DNA from: Pachyseris speciosa
Taxonomy: Eukaryota > Cnidaria > Anthozoa > Scleractinia > Pachyseridae
DNA length: 64,000 bases
Direction of reading: 5' to 3'
Assembly (NCBI GenBank): GCA_016490735.1
Contig: JAEMWC010000034.1
Location: forward strand, 286,001 to 350,000
A program made the translations under genes and the position numbers. Position 1 is the first letter of the stretch, and every line of letters begins with the position of its first letter. Below, one piece after another: positions 43,201 to 57,300 of the stretch. The notes beneath the pieces were generated by a model. That model saw nothing but the letters and a program-made list of their open reading frames with translations. It ran no database searches and was not told the origin of the DNA.

Positions 43201-44622
43201 TTCCTGGAAAACCAAGGATAAAAGGTAATAAGGCGTTTCAAGAAGCAACGATGATGGAGGATTTGTTGGCTAAAACGGCAAAGTGCCCCAAGAGCATATT
43301 AATTTTTGATGTTATATTTAACAGTTAGATTATGAGCTCAAGATTTCTATCGCGTGACAGCTGATTTGGGCACAGCCCGAATCAGCTGTCACGCATTGAG
43401 AGCGAATGTAATTGTTCTGGTATAAATCTACTTGCCAAAACTAAACAAGTAAATCATCTAAATCCTCCTCACAGACATTTCAAAAAATTTTGCTGACAAC
43501 CCGCGCTGCTCTCTTTAGTACAACAGAATAGAGAGCGAGTAGAGTAGTGACAAAGAGAACTGCACTCGTGATAGAAAGCACGCTAATAGATTCATCCTAA
43601 AATGGATCAAAGGACCGTAGATAAAGATTGCGGTTTGTGTTACCGTCTCGGCAAAATAATTTTTGTACAAATAATGAGGACAATGATAGAAAAATTCCAT
43701 GACACATATTTATCTGAAAAGTTGTTTGCTTGGTTTCGATGGAAACGATATAAGGTTAGAGTGCATTTTTAGCACGTTCTTCTCTTTTGTCGACTGATAT
43801 TTGGTTCTTAAGACAAGGCAAAAAAGAAGAATAATGTCTTAGCAAGTAGTCTTTAAGCTATTTAAGAGATGATAATGTGATTAACTTACTCTTTGTCTTA
43901 ATCTTTATTGTTTGTTGTTCATCATTTTAAATCGATTTTTGTCGGTTGAGGATTACCTATTATGGCCTTAAATGCTACATATCCTTAACCGTTTGCTTGC
44001 TCTATTAGACTTACCATTTTAACTTGTTCAAAATACAAAACAACTAGTAAACATTTTAACGACACAAGTTGACCTTCGATCGTTTGCTGAAACAAGGTAA
44101 CGCAGAATCTAAGTAGTTGATGGTAAAGTTTTCGTCATACTTACACGCTATTTATATTTTGAGTGAAATTGGTAAGCATTCTTCTATTTTTGTTTTCGAT
44201 TAATAAAATGTAGAAAAGGTATTGATCATCAACTTGTTATCATATTGAGATAAAGTATAGTTCTCGCAATTAAAATAGATACAGATTGACCATTTAAAAT
44301 CACTCCGACAATATGGGCCTTTAACAACAGACAAACACGACAGTCCTAGTGATAAGTAAAACAACATTGTGAAATGCAAGGAATTCATGCTTGGTGGGAA
44401 CTTCAGTTCACAGAGATACTGGGTCTATTTCTGAGTGCATCGACGAAAATAATAGCAGCTTACGCTTTATCTATCTTAAGGAGATTTCAATTTTGTTGAC
44501 ACACGTGTAAGTCGTCAGAGTGATAGAAAGGAATTTACCGTTTATAATTCAGTGAAAACTCGTCAAGAGTCCGTCTGTAAGATTGGTTGCCGGGAGAAGA
44601 CGTCTCGAAAATCACATCAGAA
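40240..44622 (+). other. Spacer C-D
   Basis: It starts with the shared 3'UTR-like stretch (candidate AATAAA at 40824-40829). The homology to spacer B-C breaks at about 40990 and resumes at about 42780. The stretch 40990-42344 between is unassigned; the open frames at 41365-41565, 41571-41807 and 41920-42165 show no recognisable domain. From 44280 the conserved 5' flank of the next gene begins. Confidence 0.65.
42345..42775 (-). mobile_element. tRNA-derived SINE with (CACT)n tail
   Basis: The minus strand begins with a tRNA-like head: box A TTAGCTCAGTGGTA (42751-42764), box B GGTTCAAACCCC (42722-42733). A body with TCTTCTCGGATAAGGACG follows, and a tail of CACT repeats (42348-42370). It is in spacer C-D, beyond the breakpoint of homology with spacer B-C. 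Confidence 0.8.
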
Positions 44623-44911
44623 ATGGATACAGTGCGTCAAATGTGGCCGTTTTTGGTTCTGCTTCTACACCTTCATTGTGCGAGTGCTCAAAATTTTGAA
44701 ATTTCAAGACCGGTAACTGGCTTAGACACTTTTAACGTTTCTTCTTCAATGTGCGGTGGTTCACGTTATAGATGTAGCACATTTAATGCGTTGGAGCAGC
44801 AAGTTCCTTCTTGCTCGTGTTCGTGCCCCGGTCCGAGGTCGACTTTCACATTTGCGAACAACCGCTGGATGTGCATGGCAAATGCACAAGCTCGAGACAA
44901 GTTTCAACAAG
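44623..44911 (+). CDS. Gene D exon 1 (signal peptide and Cys module)
   Basis: ATG at 44623, donor CAAG|GTAAGG, phase 1 out. [20 protein letters not shown] signal peptide; cysteines in MCGG, YRCS, SCSCSCP and WMCM. Same length as in B (289 nt). Confidence 0.9.
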
Positions 44912-47900
44912 GTAAGGAGTCTTACTCAGTTATAAGTACCAAAGTTTAAAGTGAAGTTAAGGATGAAATGCTTATTCTGCTGTGTGACTTCACTTCATCC
45001 ATCTTTCTTGTTGCTTGAGTTTTAAATTGGAACAGTTTAAGTCATCTACTTTGGTACTTGATGAGAACAGTTGTCAGTACTAAGTGCGTCGTAAAAATTG
45101 ATGCACGCAAAATACTGTTAATTTATATCTGTATTTGAGCGCTGTCGGCTTAACAGGGGTAAGATAAGGCATTCAAAAAAGTTAAAAAGAGCTCGCTTGG
45201 CCATAACATATCTGTATATAAGTCGATTGTTGTTGCTTCATAAAGAATAGTGTATATTAGTTAGATATGTTCTGGTTTCCAAACACTCTGTTATCTTCTT
45301 TTAATTGGGAACAACAATTGCGTTTTCAACAATGTTTGATTTCGTCAGTTTGGTTCGCCACTCGTAGGAAATTGCGGTCGAATTAACAATCAACCGCATT
45401 TTAAACTGCGGCCTCGTGGAAGTCTTTCGTGCAAAATTCTACAGCATTCTCTTTTTCAGCCAGATAAGCACTTGAAATTACTCGCTACCCAATATGATGT
45501 TATTCGAGATCATAGCAACAAGGCAGAAAACACTCACTGGAAGAAGAACATTCCAAAATAGTCATTTTTAACCAACCTTAGTAGATTGAAATTCAGTAAT
45601 AGTGGGAATAGTGTGATGCTAATTTAAAACAGATTACCATCTTCAGGGTTTGTAAAACTCTGCCTTGCCCATAAAGAAATCATATCACACCCATGTCGAG
45701 ACAATAATATTCACAATTTCTCTATCACTCATTTACCCCTTTAAAGGCAAAAATCTTAATTAATTCGCAGCTGAGCAAGTTTCCTAGATACCTCATGATC
45801 AGTTATTTAGAGAAATGCATCGCAAGTTGATGATTCAAACCTGGTTTTCCCACACTTTCTAAGTTATAAAATTAACTACCAGAATCTTTCACTCGTAGGT
45901 ATGCAATAAAATATTCTTTAATTCATACTCCTCAGCAATCCAAGATTGCAATATTCTCGCTTTCAAACCACAGCATTTTTATTTAAAAAACCGGGATTGT
46001 AGTCCTAATGTCTTAGGGTTCTAAATGATCGACGATCTGTGATAAGACACACACATCTACCAATCTACCTAGATCAACTTATTCTTTGCTCTGCTAATTT
46101 TGATTGCCAGAAGCCGAATATCGCACTAACAATATTGTTTGACTTTTTGGTCATGAAGCAGTTTGGCGCTGAATTCAATGCAGCAATATTTTTAATGACT
46201 TGTTGATATCGGTTTCCAGTTGGAAAAGATGGACAGATAAAAGTAGTTTTGGTGGCATATAATGGAATAACAGCTCAATTAATATGGAACCATGGTCTGA
46301 AAATTTCTTTCTTTGTTTTTTGTTTTTTATCTTTTTTTTTTTTGTTTTGCCAATTTGAGTTTTAGGACAATAATACAACATGCTGGGGATTTTTTTGGTC
46401 ATATGCGACCAAATGGTTTCTTCTCGTCTGGGTTTTATGTCCGAATGATGTACTCAAACTTTGAAGCAAGACAAAACTCTTTCTTCTCTACAACTTGTCC
46501 GATTTGGATTTTTGAATTTGATCTTTTTCCGCGGTAAAATGACGTCATCAATTTGGAGCGAAAATATATTTTTGACATAGTCGGTCACAATTTTTATTAT
46601 TAAATCCTTTATATTATCCTGACGCCCAAATTTGAGATCTTTGTTGCTGCCATTCCTTACATATTAATGCAAGTGCGCGTGCAAGTTTACGTGTGCTTAG
46701 TTCGTTATTTAGTTCACGTGTACTTAGTTCGTTATTTAACGTACTCCCATTATTTAACGTTGTTTTCCTTGCTAATATGTATTGTCAATAACTGTGCTCA
46801 CAGTGTGGGTGGCTCCTCCTAAAATGTTCTGCAATTGGTATAGGATTTGATGGAGCCGAAACCAATTGTGGAATTGCACATATTTTAGGTATCCTACTGA
46901 TGAACAGTTATTACATGCAGATATTTTTAGAAGCAACATTTGTTTGCAGTCTGTCACCTTTGAATTGAATACAATGAAAATCACAAAACTTTAAAAAGAA
47001 AAGGCATTGAAAAATATAAACTGAATCACAAGTTGTGGATTCTGAAGTTTGAATTCCCCGCCATTTTGTTGCTAAAAATAGCCTTAAGCTTAATTTTTAA
47101 CTCCCCACAACGTTTGGTTCCAATGACGTATTTCAAAGAATTTTTCAGATTTGATATCTTCCTTGCACGCTGTTTCTTATTGTTCGACCGACTATGTCGT
47201 AGCTCCAAAAATAGATTTTCGCGCCAAACTGATGACGTCATTCTACCGCCAATACGGATGAAATTCAAAAATCTAAATCGGCCAAGTTGTAGAGAAGAAA
47301 GAGTTTTGTCTTGCTGCAAAGTTTGAGTATACTGTCATAAAACCCTGAGGAGAAGAAACTTTTTGGCCGAGTATGACCAAACAATTCCCCAGCGTGCAAT
47401 AAATTGTGATCGAATCTGCTGAACATATTTTGAATGGATGTTAGCCTGCAAGCAAGTTCTCTATTGGGGTCTCACAGGAGATTAATTTCGGGCGCGAGTC
47501 GCGCGAGTAGCGAGCGAAGAGGAATTGGGCTCCAATCCTCTCGCGGCTCGTTTCACTCGCCACTCGCGCCTGAAACAAATCTCGCGTGATATCGCAATAG
47601 AGAGCTTGCTCGCAAGCTAAATGGTGTCAGATTTTCAAGTGGTTTATTAATCCGCAAGTAGTGCCGAGATAACGAAGACAATATTTTCCCAGAACATTTT
47701 AAGGCCAAAATGTTAGTTTGGTTCGAGGAACGTCGACGAGTGCTTTAAGGGGGACTAACTTAACTACAGACTTGATGTTGTTACCAAGGGATTTTAACGA
47801 ATTGTATTTGTAAAACTCGGTTTTAAGGTGTTTTTGCCACTATATCGGTGAAAGGTGCGAAGAGGTAAACATGTAAAATTTATAAATTGTTATTGCGCAT

Positions 47901-50474
47901 TCGCAACTTGCCCCAGGCCCCAACCGCGCTTTAGAGAGAAAAATCCCTAAAACTTGGAGAAAATTATGTCAAGTTCCGATTTTTTTTTGCCAGTCGGAGA
48001 TATGCCAGCCTTCTTTACAAGTCTACGTAAGCAATTGTTGTTAACGTACATAACTGCAATGATAACGACAAAATGGTATGAATTTGCGTGCTTATGACGT
48101 CATAAATCTCACAAAAACGCGAATTTCCAAAAATCGATACGTAGAGTTTTGCACCTTGGCGATCGTTAACCAATGGCACTATTTTCGATATCCAGAAGTT
48201 TACGTCACTCTAGGTTTAGGCCTTGTTCTGTTCTGGTCACGTGACTTACCAAATATGGTTGTGACTCGAAAATCTTGTAAAACTTTTTGATTGTAAAAAC
48301 ATAGCCAGACAGCTTGTCTGTGCAAGTTACGGTTTCCAAGATATGAGGGTTGGGAACTTTCCATAGCAACAATGTTAGCTAATTTGCAGTTAAGTTAGTT
48401 TCCCCTTAAAAGCGTAAATTCTTGTCTGTCCAAAGAAAGTAACACTTGGTGAAAATGAGTGAGAAGGTGGAAATTTGGAAATATAAGAAAAGGTTGAAAG
48501 ATGCATTATTTTGGAAAAATAATGAGATAATAATGAGAAATGGGCTATATCGATCATAGTGCCAGGCGCCAGCTACAACACTGGGTTGGAACGTTTGGAG
48601 ATTTCACCTCTGGGGGACACCATGATCAGCTATATAACATGCTTTCGGACCCGAACCATAAGACGCGAAACCTGTTGCCTCCAACTCGATCGCTGCCGCA
48701 ATAGTTACAACTTAAGCGCATTTTTAAGTACCCAAATTGAACACCAATCGGGCAAGGAACTTCTTCATATGCGCCATAGCTGCGATGGTATAATTATAGA
48801 GATATCTATGTGAACCTATAAGTTTTTGTAAATTTTGATATTTTCAATCGCTATCTTATGGTTTAAAGTATTTGCAAATAATGTTTTTTTTTTAATTTAG
48901 TTTTACGACTCATTGTAAAGTACATAATTCAGCCGTAAGGTTTCGAAGAAATTTAATAAACCATTTATTTTATTTTACAGTTTTAAGATGGCTTTTTCAG
49001 AGAATAACAATAACAAAAACGTATCGATGACCTGTAAATACAACAATTTTTCTCCTACACAACATGTTGTACAAGCGCGCGTTGGATATGAGATGATAAG
49101 TAGCTAGAGAGTGTCTTATAATCATGCAGAGGAAAAAACACACACAGGCGTTAGTGGAATAATTTGTGTTAAGATAAACCCTTAGACATTTTCTAGATCT
49201 AAGCCGTAACAACTTATGCATGGCGATCTGCGTGTTACTGCTAAAGCTTTGTTATGCTATTACTGAGGGTTATTTTGAAAATCTTGCCAGTAAGACTTAG
49301 GGGAAAGGGAATCATCGGCGGAGGAATACGCTCGTACGTCTTTCAAGAAGAGCAGCGATCATCGTATTGCATTTTAGCACATTTTAAACCAAAGTATGTT
49401 TTACCACATAATCATTATTTTAATTTCTCTAGGCTGTGATTCGAGAACTAAACTTTCTGGTGAAGTTGCCGATAACCGAATACCTACATTGACCATTGGT
49501 GGCAGTGCGCAGATTGCTATGAGATACTGGCAATGGCAGCACTGGAAATGCTCTCTGGATTTCAGTTCTTCCTCGTTCATTGGATGCAATGGTTCCAGAA
49601 TATTGTTTCCTCAGCAATATTATAGCGTCGCATCACAGCTGTTTTCTCTCACTAGAATAAACACGGCGGATCGTTACGTCCTCAAGGTAAACTTATTTTG
49701 CTTGAAACTTGTGTACTAAGCAATCACTCAGTGAGAATGTATGACACAAAGACACAAAACCACAACAAATTAATTTCAAGTTGCTGCTCAAAACCAAAAC
49801 TTGATACAGTTTTTCTCTATCGGGAGTGAAACTTTTCCAAATTGGTTTCGTAGTTTTTTTTCGGAAGGTTTAACTGACCTTCCGTTTTGGATTAAAATGA
49901 AGAAAAAAAGCGTTCGAATGTTGCTTTACAAAAAGAGAAATATTTGATTGAGTTTATAGCATTATAGATGAATGTTTGGAAGACAATATATATTCATAAT
50001 GGTAACAGGATTGAGTGAATTCCAATTCGGTCTAAGGTGATTCCTCTCATTGGCGTCGCGCATCCTTTACTGTGCATAATTGATGGCGTCATTTAGCGCG
50101 CTTTCGTGCAACCGCACATTGAAAACAGGGCGGATTTGCTTTGAAATTGAGGACGACTCGCCGCGCGGATTCGATTTTCTTTCATCACGAGTTTAAGCGA
50201 AGACCAAATTGGACCACACGAAGTCCTTTTGTCAGTTAATCACATCTATAAACTTCATGATTGGTAAAGAACAAAGAAATCCATTGAAATGCGACTTAGT
50301 CATGGTACGTACGCTGTCCTATGAAACTGCTTCAGTCATAGCTGGCCTTAGCCAATCAGATGCGAGAGTTTTGTTATGGGTGTTAAGGGTGATGATTAAC
50401 AAGACTGCCAGTTGTATCGATGGAGAGGGAAAGTGAGGGAAGTGTGATGTTAGATATAATTCGCACCATAAAAA

Positions 50475-50507
<33 letters not shown>

Positions 50508-50821
50508 GCAAGTACAAAGACCTAGAACTAGAAATACAGAGAATGTGGCGTATGAAAACTGTAGTGATCCCTGTGGTTGTTGGTGCGCTTGGTACAGTGA
50601 AGAAGGGTATGGTAGAAAACATCAAGAAAGTATCAGAGAGAGCTACTATGACAGAGATTCAAAAGAACTGCATGCTGGGATCTGCGCGAATCCTCAGAAA
50701 GGTGCTCAGTGTATGACAGAATGATTGACTTGAGTGACTGACGCTCTATAGGTGCATGGTTTGCGCCCGGCTGATGCACAAAAAGAACACCAGCAAAGAC
50801 TGTGATAAAAGAGACAATAAC

Positions 50822-50884
<63 letters not shown>

Positions 50885-53800
50885 GTTAAGCTACAGCATA
50901 ACAATTTGATTTCCAAAAATTAAAAACGGGTTCTGAATTCTTTTTTCTGCTTACAGGTTTCATCTGGTACACCAGGAAGCACCTTGCTCCAAGGAAAAAT
51001 TATTAATCTGTCCATGAGATGTGGCAGCGACTTGGTTTTAGTTGGTATTACTATAGATATCTGTCTGTTGATTAAGATCCAAGGGGAAGAAACATGTAAG
51101 TTTAACCTTATTTCGTTGGGTTTTGTTTGCGTTCCCGATCATGTGAGGACTGTACCCGCCCTGGCCGCCGCCCTCGTAACTTCAAGAATGTGAAAGCTAT
51201 GACAGTAAAACCTGGAAACGGGGAAAATTTACCAAAAGCCCACCAAATTGAATCAAAATGAAGAAAACTAATCAGAAAACACTGTAACGATGTAAGCTAC
51301 AAATTTTACGGCAAAGGCGTTAAATACGTATTGGAAAAGGAAAAAACCACTTTGCCACCGAAGCCGTCAAATCATCTTCATAGAAAATTGTTGACGGATA
51401 CTGAAATTTCAGACCAAGTAAAAAGATTTTGCGTTGTTTGTCATCCCATTATGAATGGTGAAATTCTGCCCTTGTATAAAATATGGAGAGACCTTTTGTA
51501 ACCAGGAGTTCTTGATGACAAGAATTGAAGGTTGTACGCATGTATCTGCTAATGTCCAAGACCTTATTATCAAGTTAATCAGTCTTTACAATTATTTATA
51601 GGTCCAACCTACGAGCCCACAATCTCAACCTCTTCCACAATACAACCACTGACCACAATGTACTCACATGGATCCACGGTTTCGCGCCTGAAAACGTCTA
51701 CGAAAGCCATTCAGCCGAGCAGTACAGTTCCATCAACCCTTGCTACTCCATCATATACTTACCTCACGCCTACGATCAGTGACAGTACTCCATCTGTGGC
51801 TCACGTTACAACACTTACATCATCGAATGCGATACCGACAGTTTCAAGTAGAGCTCCAGCATCTTCTGATGCTACATCTAAAATCTTCGCTACGTCCACT
51901 ACAGGCTTGCGAACTTCACTGAGAACTTCTGTCATCACACCATCAGCCTCCGTTAGCTCACACGTAGCATCTTATTCTTCACGAAGAGCCCCCTCTAGCT
52001 CACAAAGAGTCAGTACGCCTGTCATTTCATCCACAACCTTGCTTAGTTCACCAAATCCTTTCTCATCACGAAGGTCAGAAACTGCTTCTTACGCTACAGC
52101 GACAACCTATGTAACACAAACAGTAGTTTCCGATACGCTTCATAGAGTCTCAAAAAGTGCGTTGACAGTTTCCAATACCTTAGCTTCGGTCTCCGACACT
52201 TCATCGACAGCTTCCGCTTTCTTCACTACAACGATTCCTACCGCTAGTTCAACTACAGTCAGTTCACCTACTTTCTTGGCTGCCACACCAAAAACCTCGG
52301 TTAGATCGTTCATAACTTCCAGAAGCTTACCAAAAGCCTCCACAAATTTGTCGAAGGCCTCCAGCGTCACATCCGAGGGTGGAGTAGTAGTGGAAATTTT
52401 GCCAACGTCATTAAATATTTTACCAACAGTGAAGATTCCACCGGAAGTCGTCGAAGTCTCACCGACAACAAATGAAGGCGAAGGGAGTCCTGTTCTCCCT
52501 CCACCCCCAGAGGAAGGTGGTATTGAACCAGGCACAAACGACCCAAACGTAAGTAATGGGAAAGGCAGTGTTGGGCAGCAAAGTATGTTAAACCACGGGC
52601 TGGGCTTCATTCGTAAGAGTCATTCGGTCAGTTAGTAAGTCGGTCCATCAGTCCTTCAGTCCATTATCCACTCAGTCCGTCTGACCGTCCGTCTGTCCGT
52701 TCGTCCGTCCGTCCGCCAGCCGATCAGTCAGCCATAAAGAGCTTAGTTTCTAATTAAACTGTGGTGCTGCATCGGTGGGGGAGTGCTACACGAAAATTTG
52801 GTTTTATCAGCTGTTTTGAAAAAGATTCATAAGCCGACGTTTTGAGCGTTAGCCCTTCGTCAGAGCGAATTCGCTCCAACGAAGGCCTAGTGCTCGAAAC
52901 GTCAGCTTTTGAATCTCTTTAAGGTGGCCAAATTACATGATCAGCTCAGTTGATAAAACCAGATTTTCATAAGTCAGTCAGTCAGTCAGTCAGTCAGTCA
53001 GTCAGTCAGTCAGTTCAGTCAGTCAGTTAGTCAGTCAGCCAGTCAGTCAGTCAGTCAGTCAGTCAACAGTCAACAGTCAGTCAGTCAATCATTTCAGTCA
53101 GTCAGTTCAGTCAGTCAGTCAGTCAGCCAGTCAGTCAGTCAGTCAATCAACAGTCAGTCAGTCAGTCAGTCAATCAGTCAGTCAACATTCAGTCAGTCAG
53201 TCACTTCAGCCAGTCAGTCAATCAGTCAGTCACTTCAGCCAGTCAGTCAATCAGTCAGTCAGTTCAGTCAGTCAGTTAGTCAGTCAGTCAGTCAGTCAGT
53301 TCAGTCAGTCAGTCAGTCAGCCAGTCAGTCAGTCAGTCAATCAGTTCAGTCAGTCAGTCAGTTCAGTCAGTCAGTCAGTCAGCCAGTCAGTCAGTCAGTC
53401 AGTCAGTTCAGTTAGTCAGTCAGTCAGTCAGTCAATTCAGTCAGTCAGTCAGTTCAGTCAGTCAGTCAGTTCAGTCAGTCAGCCAGTCAGCCAGTCAGCC
53501 AGTCAGTCAGTCAGTCAGTCAGCCAGTCAGTCAGTCAGTCAGTTCAGTCAGTCAGTCAGTTCAGTCAGTCAGTTCAGTCAGTCAATCAGTCAATCAGTCA
53601 GTCAGTTCAGTCAGTCAGTCAGTCAGTCAGCCAGTCAGTCAATCAGTTCAGTCAGTCAGTCAGTCAGTTCAGCCAGTCAGTCAGTCAGCCAGTCAGTCAG
53701 TCAGTTCAGTCAGTCAGTCAGTCAGTCAGTTCAGTCAGTCAGTCAGTTCAGTCAGTCAGTCAGTCAGTCAGCCAGTCAGTCAGTCAGTCAGTCAGTCAGT

Positions 53801-54300
53801 TCAGTCAGTCAATCAGTCAGTCAGTTCAGTCAGTTCAGTCAGTCAGTTCAGTCAGTCAGTCAGTCAATCAGTCAGTCAGTTCAGCCAGTCAGTCAGTCAG
53901 TCAGTCAGTCAGTTCAGTCAGTCAGTCAGTCAATCAGTCAGTCAGTCAGTTCAGTCAGTCAGTCAGTCAGTTCAGCCAGTCAGTCAATCAGTCAGTCAGT
54001 TCAGTCAGTCAGTCAGTCAGTTCAGTCAGTCAGTCAGTCAGTTCAGTCAGTCAGTCAGTCAGTCAGTCAGTCAGTTCAGCCAGTCAGTCAATCAGTCAGT
54101 CAGTTCAGTCAGTCAGTCAACAGTCAGTCAGTCAGTCAGTCAACAGTCAGTCAACAGTCAGTCAATCAGTCAGTCAGTCAATCAGTCAGTCAACAGTCAG
54201 TCAGTCAGTCAACAGTCAGTAAGTTAGTAAGTCAGTAAGTCGGTAATCAGTAAGTCAGTAAGTCAGTAAGTCAGTAAGTCAGTAAGTCAGTAAGTCAGTA

Positions 54301-54345
<45 letters not shown>

Positions 54346-57300
54346 TCGTTGTCTTCAAAAGTAAGGTGGCAGACGGTAGATCGAAATTTATTACTAGAAT
54401 GAGACTTCAAAGATGTGTAACAGCAGGAAGCGTACCTGTCGAAGATGGTATGGACTGTGGTCCAAGTAAATGTAACATTGTAAATGATTTGAACCCACGA
54501 GTCAAATCAGAGCTCGGTAGGAACAGTTGGTCGCTTGCGTGTAGTTTCGAGAACTTCTCGTTGAAGTGACATGCTATTTTTTGTTTCTACGTTAGATTCC
54601 TCCTAATGTTGGCAGCGGACGGAAAGGAAGAAACATGAACGGTTTATACATTGGTGTTTCGATTGGGATTACAGCGTTTATTATAACCATTCTCGTTGTC
54701 GTTGGTTTCCTTATTTATCGACGACACCGTTCAAAGTAAGTGAAAACGAGTAAACCTATTATGCAAAAAAAAAATGGATAGATAGAAATTTTAAGTACAT
54801 GTTGTGGTTCAATTTCTATTTTCCTTTGTTTTATACTCATTATCATACATTACCATACACAAGAACAAAAGAAAATAAAAATTGAACCAAGGAAAAAATT
54901 GAACTACAACATATACTTCCTCCTGGGCGGAGGCCTAATATTCAGTAGTCAGTCTGTCTTCAGAACCAGACATAGGTTGTGTAGAGATTTGAGGAGAAGA
55001 GTGGTTAGGGAAGGCTGCGATACTTGTACGTATAGGTAGATGGGTAGGTAGGTAGGTAGGTAGGTAGGTAGGTAAGTAGGTATGTAGGTAGGTAGGTAGA
55101 TAGGTAGGTTGGTAAGTTACTCATACACAACAAAAGCTGGTTTTCAAGTGAGGCGTAGATAAAGTGTTCAAAAGCTCACGAGGTGGGGAGAGCTGCTACG
55201 AGGTTGGAATTTGGCTTCTGCACCAAATAGCAAGTATATATTTTGTTGTCAATCTATACCAGGACCATATATTGTTGCCATTCTGGTAGGTTTCCTCTTC
55301 TTAATAATTCGGGATTTCTATAGCAGCCCCAGTCCGTCTAAAAAAACGATGGATTCAGTTTCTTCACCGCAACAATAACGTTGCTAAGGGGGACAACTTC
55401 ACTGTAAGTCGCTTCGGTATGTGGTGCGAGTGAAGGAACTCTGCTCAAGAACCAAAAGCACTGACCCTTTTTTTACAAGTAGTTCATAACGAGTTGACTC
55501 TTGGTCCTTGAAGCATGCGTGCCTTTCCAAACTCCATGACTTAGAAGCACGAAGCAAACGTTAATACCCTATTTTACAGCTACCCCGGAACGGGCGGGAG
55601 TGGGATGATTGATGACCTTTGATTGATTGAAGGCCGTTGTGTTATGCCGTGAATCAAGTTTGATCCAATAGGTTTACTCACTCAATTGCCTTACAAAACC
55701 ACATACTGTTATATAATTAACTGCTGTACTGAACAAAATTGTTCCAACCCAGCTAAGATTGTACCAAGCATTGATCTCAATGAAATGTATTTTCTTCGCA
55801 GCTTGCAGCCGCGTATGAGAACCCTAAGTGAGGAAACAAAGGTAATGTGTGGAAACCGTTTTCTTCCGTAACATCTACCACAGTAATGGGTATTGGGAAG
55901 ACAGCCTTCGCAATACCAGTGTTCAATATTTTTACACAGGGATATTTGCCACTGACCGAGATCGAATTTCTTCTTAACTTTATAGTTAATTCACAGTGAC
56001 TACGATATTTATTTCTTATTTTCATCAGAGCTGGTGTTTGACTTCTGTCGCTCAATTATAAGGTTCTTTTCCGTTTCTCATAGATTTCTGAACTGGCGAT
56101 GCCGCGATTAAACTCAGCGTTTGAACCAGAAGAAGCGGATGACACACTTAGAAGATCATGTAAGTAAACTGGCATCAGCTTTCGGTGTCACATGTTAAAA
56201 GGCAATTAAAGAAAACAGCAAAAAAGCATGATTGGCATGATAGAGTGTGAAAGTAAGCAGTTGTTCAGTTTTCAGTGTTTACAATTACTCTCCAGTACAC
56301 AGAAACTGTTAATTGCCTTTTGCTGCGGGTGGTTGTCATTCAAATAGATTGCAACTTGCCAACCTTTCCTTATTATTGCCACCAAATCGTGATTATATTT
56401 TTTTTTTCGAGAAACTATTTTACACTTATTCGTGTCATTTAACAGTTCCCTTTGGGTTACTTATCCTCGGAGTAAAGCTTGGTTTTCACTAGCGACGCAA
56501 GCACAAGCGCAAGCGCAAGCATAAGTAGCTTATGCCAAGTGAAAACGAACACTACGCAGGCGAACGCAAGCATAAGCACAAGCACAAGGAAAAGGAAAAA
56601 TTTTGATCCTTGCGCTTGTGCTTGCGCTTATGCTTATGCTTGCGTTAAGTCCGTTTTCACAGTGAAATAAGCGCACTTGTGCTTGTGCTTGTGCTTGCGT
56701 CGCTGGAGAAAACCAGGCTTAAAGATAACTAGTGAAACGTTTGGTAGGGCTCTTGTGTTCACTTCAATTCGAAGAAACATCCTTGCGTCGATGTCCATTT
56801 GGAACTATTTTCTCCCTTTTTCTTCCATCAACAGCGATGTACGTTCCACACTACGGAATTCCCTTATGGGAGGACGAGCCAGACAATGGCCCAATCTATG
56901 CAGTTATTCGATTTCCTGATGGGGCAGATCCCGGAGCTGCAAATGACGACGAAGCATTTTATTACGTCCTCGAAGAAGCGGAAGTAAACGAGAAAGAAAT
57001 AGAAGAGAATAGTGCTTTGGAAGATCCAGCGCTTTTAAAACCTGGGTCCCAGTTTAAGGAGGATCACATTTACGCGGAAGTAGATTTCTCTAAAAAGCGA
57101 CTGGTGAGAAATTCCATACGCATCACGGATATGTCCGAGTTGATTAACTCTAAAGAAAACAGTGGCAGTTCTGACAGCGGAAGTGAACCGGTGATTGAGG
57201 TTTTGAAACCTTATGTTAGAAGTGCGACCGAGTCAGAGGAATCGGACACTGGGTCAGACAAGTCAGTGTACTTCACGTTAGAAAAATGCTTTTCGGATAC

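Larger units (their letters stand above)
44912..49432 (+). other. Gene D intron 1
   Basis: 4.5 kb. The first 300 bp and last 400 bp align with introns 1 of B and C; 45300-49000 holds foldback elements listed separately and unassigned AT-rich sequence. The open frame 48559-48813 has no support. Confidence 0.6.

Noticed and set aside
47026..47326. Two opposing 97-codon frames
   Set aside because: Both come from one arm of a foldback element.
52140..52610. 156-codon minus-strand frame
   Set aside because: Shadow of the Ser/Thr-rich stalk exon of gene D.
52972..54345. CRISPR-like or satellite centromere array
   Set aside because: It is a tetranucleotide microsatellite within an intron, with no spacers of constant length.
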